A DNA stretch of 37,232 nucleotides from a virus. The stretch is taken from the IMG/VR virus record IMGVR_UViG_3300017770_000052, positions 1-37,232 of that record. One strand, 5' to 3'. The position numbers were made by a program, and so were the translations under genes. The notes beneath the pieces are model-generated. The model was not told where the DNA came from. It did no database searches and worked only from the letters and a program-made list of their open reading frames with translations. This document shows, in pieces, positions 7,113 to 14,100 of this stretch. Position 1 is the first letter of the stretch. Each line of letters starts with the position of its first letter.

Positions 7113-8992
7113 TGGATCAGTATCAAAGTTTTATTCATAAGAGTAGGTACGCCCGTTGGCTAGAGGAAGAAGGACGTCGTGAGACGTGGGAAGAAACATG
7201 CAGTCGTTATGTTGATTTCTTTAAAGAAAGAGAACAGTTAGACGATGAAAGCGGACAAGAGATCTGGGATGCCATTCATGCGCTAGAAGTTATGCCTTCT
7301 ATGCGTTGTATGATGACAGCAGGCGAAGCCTTGAAACGTGATAACGTAGCAGGTTTTAACTGTAGTTACTTACATATTGACCATCCACGAGCTTTTGACG
7401 AGCTAATGTATGTATTGATGTGTGGAACAGGTGTAGGTTTTAGTGTAGAGCGTAACTTCATCAATAAGCTACCAGAAGTAGCAGAAACATTCCACAAAAC
7501 AAACTCTACAATCGTAGTAAGTGATAGTAAGCTAGGATGGGCGAGTGCTTTCCGAGAGTTGATTGCTATGCTATACGCAGGTAAATTACCTCAGTGGGAC
7601 ATGAGCCGAGTACGTCCAGCCGGTGCTAGACTTAAGACTTTTGGTGGTCGAGCAAGTGGCCCAGAGCCTTTGCAAGATCTGTTCCGTTTCTGTGTGGAGA
7701 TATTCCAGAAAGCAAAAGGACGTAAACTCACAAGTATTGAGTGTCATGATGTCTGCTGTAAGATTGCTGATATTGTAGTAGTTGGTGGCGTTCGTAGATC
7801 TGCTCTGATTAGTTTGTCTAATCTGTCAGACCAACGTATGTCAAAAGCTAAGTCAGGTCAGTGGTGGGTAGATCAAGGACAGCGTCGTCTAGCAAATAAT
7901 TCTGTGGCATATACAGAGAAGCCTGACTTCGAAGCGTTCTTAACCGAGATGAAGAATCTATATGAGTCTAAATCTGGTGAGCGTGGATTGTTCAGTCGTG
8001 TAGCGGCACAGAAGATTGCAGCACGTAACGGACGTAGAGATCACGAACAGGATTTCGGTACTAATCCTTGTTCTGAGATTATTCTACGAAGCAACGAGTT
8101 TTGTAACTTGTCAGAAGTAGTTGTACGAGCAGACGACACGTTAGAAACATTAAAAGAAAAAGTACGCAAAGCAACAATCATTGGTACGCTACAGTCAACT
8201 CTTACAGACTTTAGGTATCTACGGGTGCGTTGGAAGCGTAACACTGAAGAAGAGGCATTGTTGGGCGTAAGTCTTACAGGTATCATGGACCACGAAATTC
8301 TTGGTAACCCTGACTCCGACATCCTAGCTCAGTGGCTAGAGGAAATGAGAGATGTTAGTATTGAAACAAATAAAGAATGGGCTGAGAAGCTTGGCGTTGC
8401 ACAGTCTGCAGCTATTACGTGTGTTAAGCCTAGCGGTACTGTTTCTCAGCTTGTTGACAGTGCTTCCGGCATACATCCTCGCTTTAGTAAGCATTACATC
8501 CGCCGAGTACGTTCGGACAAAAAAGATCCACTTGCACTCTATATGGAGCAAGCAGGATTCCCAATGGAACAAGATGTAATGTCTCCAACATCTGTAGTCT
8601 TTAGCTTTCCTGTAAAGTCTCCAGAAGCAAGTACTTGTGTAGCAGAAGTAGGTGCAATGCATCAGCTAAGATTATGGAAAGCTTATCAGAATCACTGGTG
8701 CGAACATAAGCCAAGTGTAACTGTGTACTACACTGATAGCGAGTATCTTCAAGTAGCACAATGGATTTGGGATAACTTTGATCTATGTTCTGGCATTAGT
8801 TTGCTTCCAACAAGTGATCACACTTATCAACAAGCTCCCTACGAAGATATTGACGAAGAAGAGTATAAAAAGCTAGTGGATGAAATGCCACAAAATGTAA
8901 ACTGGGAAGATTTGGCTCAGTTTGAGAAAGAAGATAACACAACTGGATCTCAAGAACTTGCCTGTGTTGGCGGTGCTTGTGAGATCGTATAA
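7112..8992 (+). CDS. nrdJ: Adenosylcobalamin-dependent (class II) ribonucleoside-triphosphate reductase
   Basis: The 626-aa monomeric class II reductase makes deoxyribonucleotides from ribonucleoside triphosphates with a B12 cofactor. The active-site cysteines are in place: C84 (FNCSYLH), and C320 in NPCSEI followed 11 residues later by C331. This is the spacing of the thiyl and redox cysteines in the Lactobacillus leichmannii enzyme. The C-terminal shuttle pair C618/C623 is in ACVGGACEIV at the very end. The phosphate-binding loop is KPSGTVSQL. No separate small subunit is needed. The ribosome-binding site GAGGAGAG lies 10 or so bases upstream of ATG 7112. The phage would depend on host cobalamin supply. 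No intron or intein interruption is seen. Confidence 0.92.
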   Translation: MDQYQSFIHKSRYARWLEEEGRRETWEETCSRYVDFFKEREQLDDESGQEIWDAIHALEVMPSMRCMMTAGEALKRDNVAGFNCSYLHIDHPRAFDELMYVLMCGTGVGFSVERNFINKLPEVAETFHKTNSTIVVSDSKLGWASAFRELIAMLYAGKLPQWDMSRVRPAGARLKTFGGRASGPEPLQDLFRFCVEIFQKAKGRKLTSIECHDVCCKIADIVVVGGVRRSALISLSNLSDQRMSKAKSGQWWVDQGQRRLANNSVAYTEKPDFEAFLTEMKNLYESKSGERGLFSRVAAQKIAARNGRRDHEQDFGTNPCSEIILRSNEFCNLSEVVVRADDTLETLKEKVRKATIIGTLQSTLTDFRYLRVRWKRNTEEEALLGVSLTGIMDHEILGNPDSDILAQWLEEMRDVSIETNKEWAEKLGVAQSAAITCVKPSGTVSQLVDSASGIHPRFSKHYIRRVRSDKKDPLALYMEQAGFPMEQDVMSPTSVVFSFPVKSPEASTCVAEVGAMHQLRLWKAYQNHWCEHKPSVTVYYTDSEYLQVAQWIWDNFDLCSGISLLPTSDHTYQQAPYEDIDEEEYKKLVDEMPQNVNWEDLAQFEKEDNTTGSQELACVGGACEIV

Positions 8993-9003
8993 GGAATAAA
9001 CAA

Positions 9004-9483
9004 ATGAGTGAACAGCAACAAGAACAAGACTTTCGCTTTTCAAGCGAGTTAAGTTATATGGGTATGCTCGACGATTTCGCAAAGAATAACGTAGAGCAAA
9101 ATAGTAGAGTAGAAAACTTTGGAAGCAATATATGGTTCCCAGATATTACAGGCTCTTTTCCTAACTTTGGTAATTCAGAGTTTAGTAGAGCAGCAGCTAA
9201 AGATGAGGCACTGTATGTTAATGAAGAAAGTCCTGAAGTACAGCTCTTTAATAGAGACGGTGTAACAGATATACGAGTAAACATAGATGAAGGAAATATT
9301 ATAACTGACCTTCCCTTTATAATCTGTAAGTACACTCTAGCTTTTGAAAACATTTGTACTCGCCAAAATACTAAACCTGGAGTTATTCAGTTTAATCTAG
9401 GAGTATTATGGGCTACTGAGGAACAAGTCGAAGAAATAGCAGATATGCTAGGAAAACAGATTAACTTTCCCATACATCCATAA
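9004..9483 (+). CDS. Unknown protein, last gene of the + operon
   Basis: The 159-aa product starts MSEQQQEQDFRFSSELSYMGM and has no recognised motif, signal peptide or membrane segment. It is acidic and contains an IWFPDITGSFPNFGN segment and a C-terminal part predicted to be alpha/beta (VIQFNLGVLWATEEQVEEIADML). The ribosome-binding site AAGGA lies 8 bases before ATG 9004. It follows the reductase gene by 11 bases and is followed immediately by an intrinsic terminator, so it is the distal gene of the replication operon. Position hints at nucleotide metabolism or replication, but nothing in the sequence proves it. Confidence 0.75.
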   Translation: MSEQQQEQDFRFSSELSYMGMLDDFAKNNVEQNSRVENFGSNIWFPDITGSFPNFGNSEFSRAAAKDEALYVNEESPEVQLFNRDGVTDIRVNIDEGNIITDLPFIICKYTLAFENICTRQNTKPGVIQFNLGVLWATEEQVEEIADMLGKQINFPIHP

Positions 9484-9489
9484 ACAACG

Positions 9490-9513
9490 AAGCCCCTTAA
9501 TCGGGGCTTTTTT
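9490..9513 (+). terminator. Intrinsic terminator at the convergence point
   Basis: AAGCCCC (9490-9496) pairs with GGGGCTT (9503-9509) across a 6-base loop TTAATC, followed by a T-run to 9513. It ends the + strand operon directly after the last stop. The stop codon of the converging - strand gene (9497-9499) lies in the loop. On the - strand the hairpin is followed by CGTTGTTTATGG, a poorer T-run, so bidirectional use is possible but less certain. Confidence 0.88.
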
Positions 9514-10210
9514 GTATGTCTGCAAACATCTGTCTTAACTTACCTACTCTCAATTTCGTAAGATTGCCAAGTCTTTCGACTACCTTTCTCTCTTTTTCAG
9601 GCAAATTATCCACATACGGTAACAGCCTATCAAAACAACATCCAAAAGTCTCTCTAACACTAGCATTCCCAGAATATAAGTGAGTAAGATAATTCAATAC
9701 AGGTGCATCATGACCTAGAGCGGCATAGGATAATATATCTCTACCACCCATACACGTACCTAGTGTAGGGTCGTCTCTATGGTTCATATATCTAGGCATA
9801 TAAAGAATTTTTTTACCCAATAGAAAGTTACTATCAGATGTAGGTACCTTTTTCCACTTATTAGGATTAATAATAAAAATAGACATATCTACAACCCCGT
9901 CATGTAAGCGACTCTTTATAAGATTATAGTTTGTTCTCCATTTAGGGTGATCAGAGAAAACAGCTTCCCTGCTCATAGCGAGGTGGTGTTTCTCTAGCTT
10001 TTCATCAGGAGGTAGGTCGCCTTCTTTTATGTTAAGAATTATTCCACCTGTTACAACCATAGTTAAGCCTTTGGCATGTTTAAAAGCTGTAGGCAGTCGA
10101 CCACCTTCTTCTAGGTCTACGACTTTATACTCTGCGTCTGGCATATTCTTTTTTATAGAATCTACGGTGAGAGAAGTGAAATTATTTTTGTTTAATACGA
10201 GATAGAACAT
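9497..10210 (-). CDS. Unknown protein; possible GT-A-like glycosyltransferase
   Basis: The 237-aa product is the terminal gene of the - strand block and overlaps the upstream GT-B-like gene by 29 bases, so the two are probably translated together. The N-terminus MFYLVLNKNNFTSLTVDSIK, followed by a strand-loop-strand pattern (VVDLEEGGRLPTAF, LTMVVTGGIIL), resembles the nucleotide-sugar fold of GT-A enzymes. No clear DxD metal motif is seen, so I leave the function open. Two adjacent cysteines (GCCFDRLL) and a basic C-terminus are present. A structural comparison would decide between a glycosyltransferase and a fibre accessory protein. Confidence 0.6.
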   Translation of the reverse strand: MFYLVLNKNNFTSLTVDSIKKNMPDAEYKVVDLEEGGRLPTAFKHAKGLTMVVTGGIILNIKEGDLPPDEKLEKHHLAMSREAVFSDHPKWRTNYNLIKSRLHDGVVDMSIFIINPNKWKKVPTSDSNFLLGKKILYMPRYMNHRDDPTLGTCMGGRDILSYAALGHDAPVLNYLTHLYSGNASVRETFGCCFDRLLPYVDNLPEKERKVVERLGNLTKLRVGKLRQMFADIQKSPD

Positions 10211-11060
10211 GGGGCGTTGATTTCCAAAAATTAAAAAAGTAGTCTATGCGTTCTTGCGGGTTGTCTATAAAATAGGGGACTAAACCTGAATACTTAGCAG
10301 ATAATAGTCTTTGAAGTTTTTCTATACTGGGAGTTTCATCTACCATTATTGCTCTATAAATAGATTTATACGTGGTGTAGGGAGAATCTGGTTTGTCAAA
10401 CAAATATAATGCCTTTCCTTTTGTAAGTGCTAAGATACCCATCTCGGAATTAGCGCAGCATCCCACAATATCTGCTTCTTCTAGTAGTCTATGACCAGAT
10501 AACTTCTTTGCTAGTACCTTGTCTCTTCCGAACTCAGACTTTAAGTATGCTACCATTCCAGGAGCGGTTAGTGGGTGGCACTTAAGTACTGCTCCCTGTG
10601 CTACAGCTCTTTTTGTCTTTTCAAAGTCCAGAACCTTGTCCAAGATATTAGTACCAGGAAGGAAAATAACAAATTTATGTTTTTTCTGTTTTCTTTTGCT
10701 AAGTTTATACTTATCCTGACTATTATTTTTTAATTCATTAAAAATAGCCATACCTTCCTTAGTAACAGGTTCTCTAGCAGCTAGTTCCATAGTGCGATGG
10801 CATTTTTCTACACAGGCAACCCTGAGCATTAAACACTTGGAAAATACATCAGTATATGTATAACCTAAAATATTTTCTTCGTCTATATCATACCATATAT
10901 CATACTCCAGAGGAGTAAACCAGTTACCGGTTTTAGGTAGTAGGTGTCTTAGCTTAGCAACTTCATCATTTTCATCTGAGCGCATTATATTCCCAGACTT
11001 GAAAAAGTGTGCCGCAGCATTTCCTAGCTCTTCGTTATCTGCTAGCTTTTTAAGGGGCAT
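10182..11060 (-). CDS. GT-B-like protein, capsule-polysaccharide-transferase type (tentative)
   Basis: The 292-aa product has in its second half the layout of capsule/CDP-glycerol-type GT-B transferases. A strand KFVIFLPGTN is followed by VLKCHPLTAP with H162-P163, then an ADIVGCCANSEMGILAL segment (N204-S205-E206), then KALYLFDKP. The His-Pro and the Asn-Ser-(S/E) loop before a helix are the usual donor-site landmarks. The N-terminal half is not recognised. It lies directly downstream of the 1512-aa Thr-rich protein and a 45-aa coiled-coil gene, and overlaps the latter by 11 bases. This suggests that it acts on, or with, that protein. Catalysis is inferred only. Confidence 0.6.
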   Translation of the reverse strand: MPLKKLADNEELGNAAAHFFKSGNIMRSDENDEVAKLRHLLPKTGNWFTPLEYDIWYDIDEENILGYTYTDVFSKCLMLRVACVEKCHRTMELAAREPVTKEGMAIFNELKNNSQDKYKLSKRKQKKHKFVIFLPGTNILDKVLDFEKTKRAVAQGAVLKCHPLTAPGMVAYLKSEFGRDKVLAKKLSGHRLLEEADIVGCCANSEMGILALTKGKALYLFDKPDSPYTTYKSIYRAIMVDETPSIEKLQRLLSAKYSGLVPYFIDNPQERIDYFFNFWKSTPHVLSRIKQK

Positions 11061-11187
11061 CTTGCAAAGCCTCTATGTCGGCTTCTAGGTCTTCCATGCG
11101 TTCTTCCATTTCTACGAAGTGCTCCATGACGATTTCTAATGTTGTTTCTAATTTATGATTTAATTCTTCAACGGTTATTCCGTCCAT
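11050..11187 (-). CDS. 45-aa coiled-coil protein
   Basis: The ATG at 11185-11187 opens a 45-codon frame ending at TAA 11050-11052. The product begins MDGITVEELNHKLETTLEIV, continues through HFVEMEERMEDLEADIEALQ and ends DAP. Leu, Ile, Val and Met recur with heptad spacing over residues 9-41, with acidic residues between, as in a short acidic coiled coil. It overlaps the end of the Thr-rich protein gene by 13 bases and the start of the GT-B-like gene by 11 bases, filling an otherwise empty gap exactly. It may be a trimerisation or chaperone peptide for the neighbouring fibre, by position only. No strong ribosome-binding site is seen, so translation is probably coupled. Confidence 0.72.
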   Translation of the reverse strand: MDGITVEELNHKLETTLEIVMEHFVEMEERMEDLEADIEALQDAP

Positions 11188-14100
11188 TGTGATCCATCCC
11201 AATATCGTGAGTTGTGTGCAGATGCAGAAGAAACTTCTGTTTCTACACCTGTGCTTGTGACACGCTCGTAAACAACTGTATTTGTTCCGAACGTAGTGGT
11301 TGTAGACCTCGAAGTACCTTTAGACGTATCGAACGTAGTGGTACGAGAGGTCGTGGTAGTTCTTGCAGTTCCATATATTGTAGAAAATGCAGTAGTCGTA
11401 CTTACAGTAGTTATGTTAGAAGTATTAAACACTGTAGTAAACGCTGTGGTACTACTTCTACTTGTAGTATCCGAAGTATCGAAAGTAGTAGTAGTTGACT
11501 TTTGCGTAGTAATATTTGTATTAAATACGGTTACAAATGCACTAGAAGTTGTTCTACTAGTAGAAGCCGTAGTATCAAAGGCAGTAGTAGTACTTTTAGT
11601 AGTTCCTCTGTTTGTAGCAGTATTAAATACAGAGGTAGTACTCCTAGAGGTGCCGTCAGATGTATCGAAAGTAGTAGTGTAAGCACTCGTTGTACTACGG
11701 CTGGTACCCCTACTGCTGTCAAATACAGTGGTAGTATCAAAGTTTGTAGTACGAGAAGTAGCTGTCGAATACGCGGTAGTAGTCGACTTAGTAGTAACAT
11801 TACTAGTATTGAATGTTGTTGTGTAAGCGCACCCTGTTTCGTTAGTAGTAATTCTGCTAGTTCCGAAAGTAGTAGTAGTACTTTTACTAGTACTAAATAC
11901 AGTTGTCGTTACAAAAGCGGTAGTAGTACTTTTACTTGTAATATTATTAGTTGCAAAAGTAGTAGTGTAAGCACTGGTAGTACTATGACTCGTTCCTCTA
12001 CTTGTTGCAAAGGTCGTGGTAAATGTACTAGTAGTGCTCTTGCTCGTGGCCGTATTAAATGCAGTCGTTGTGGCTTTACTAGTTATATTGCTCGTTCCAA
12101 AAGTCGTTGTAAATGCCGTAGTATATGTAGACACTGTAGACTTGCTAGTATTAAAAGTAGTTGTAAATGTTGTAGAAGTCGTCTTACTTGTTGCGGTCGC
12201 AAACGTAGTAGTAAAGGCAGTAGTTGTACTTTTACTAGTATTAAATGTAGTAGTGAATGACGTAGTGTACGCAGTAGTAGTGCTCAAAGTAGTATTTGTG
12301 TTAAAAGCACTAGTAGTCGCCCTACTTGTAGAAGTAAGGAAAGTCGTTGTAAAAGTAGTCGTAGTACTTTTACTAGTATTAAATATTGTGGAAAACGCAG
12401 TTGTATACGTAGTAGTCGTACTCTTACTTGTTGCCGTATTAAACGTTGTAGTAGTACTTCTGTTAGTCGCAAATGTAGTCGTAAACGTAGTAGTATATGT
12501 ACTAGTAGTACTACGACTAGTTGTTGTATTGAATGAGGTGGTTGTCCCTCTACTAGTACCCGTTGCTCGGTTCGTATTATAAACTGTGGTGGTGCTTTTT
12601 GAGGTCAAAAAAGCAGTTGTTGTATTAAACGCAGTAGTAGTTCCTCTGCTCGTACCTGTAGCAAAAGCAGTCGTGGTACTTCTACTAGTACCTGTTCCTC
12701 TACTTGTGGCAAAAGCAGTGGTAGTTCCTCTGCTCGTACCAGTACCCCGAGAAGTAGTGTAAGTAGTTGTTGTCCCTCTGCTAGTACCTGTTCCTCGATT
12801 CGTATTATAAACGGTAGTGGTTCCTCTACTAGTTCCTGTTCCGAAAGCGGTAGTTGTGCCAAAAGTAGTAGTACGGCTTGTAGCAGTGCCAAAAGACGTA
12901 GTAGTGCTATAGGCAGTAGTTGTTCCTCTGCTCGTACCTGTAACAAATGCAGTAGTTGTAGTATATGCAGTAGTCGTGCTCCGATTGGTACCAAAAGTAG
13001 TAGTTCGAGAGGTTTGCGTAGTACGGTTTGTAGCTGTGCCAAAAGAGGTGGTTGTAGTATATGCAGTAGTAGTACCTCTGCTAGTACCAAACGTAGTAGT
13101 TCTAGAGGTTTGCGTAGTACGACTAGTAGCTGTACCGAACGACGTAGTAGTACCAAACGTAGTAGTACGACTTGTAGCAGTAGATCTGGACTCTCCTGTA
13201 CTACGAGATTCTGCCGTACTACGGCTCGTGCCAAACGTAGTAGTTCTGCCCGTATTGAAACCAGTAACAGTTCCGAAATAGGTAGTCCAATAAGTAGTAT
13301 ATGAGGTAACCGTGTTTGTACCGGTATTAGAGTAAGTTCTCACAGAGAACGTAGTAGTTTGAGATGTAGTTTCCCAATACTGAGTAACACGATAAGTGCT
13401 ACGACTCTTGTAACCTCTACTATAGTAGTAAGTAACGTAAAAAGTATGTATATTCGTTTGAGCCAAAAATGTAGTTGTACGACTACTGCTACTGTCAACG
13501 ATAGTTTGGAACTCGGTAGCTGTATGCCTGCTAGTACCTCTGCTAGTTCCTAGTCCTGTTTGTGTAGTGCGACTAGTTCCCAGAGTAGTAGTACGGCTTG
13601 TGGCAAACGTAGTGCTAGTGCTGTACGCAGTAGTAGTACTATAGGCAGTAGTTGTTCCGAAAGTAGTAGTACGACTAGTGTTAGTCCCTCTCGAAGTAGT
13701 AGTGCCAAACGTAGTAGTAGTACCGAAAGTAGTTCCTCTGCTCGTAGCGAAACTAGTAGTAGTGCCTCTTGATTCACCTGTACCTCTCGAAGTAGTAGTA
13801 CCAAACGTAGTAGTAGTACCAAAAGTAGTTCCTCTGCTTGTATTGAAAGTGGTAGTGGTGCTTCTGGACTCTGCTGTACCTCTTGTGGTTGTTGTTCCGA
13901 AAGAAGTAGTTGTGCCTCTTGATTCTCCTGTAGACCTAGAAGTAGTTGTTGTGAAAGTAGTAGTACGACTAGTGTTGGTAGTTCTGCTAGTTGTCGTTGT
14001 GAAAGAGGTAGTCGTACCTTTACTGGTAGTAAAGGTAGTAGTTGTGCTAAAGGATGTGGTTGTACCTTTGCTTGTCAAAAAAGCAGTGCTAGTTGTGTAA

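Noticed and set aside
8454-8459. TTGACA within the ribonucleotide reductase gene
   Set aside because: No matching -10 box at the right distance, and it lies inside a conserved coding motif (SQLVDSASG).
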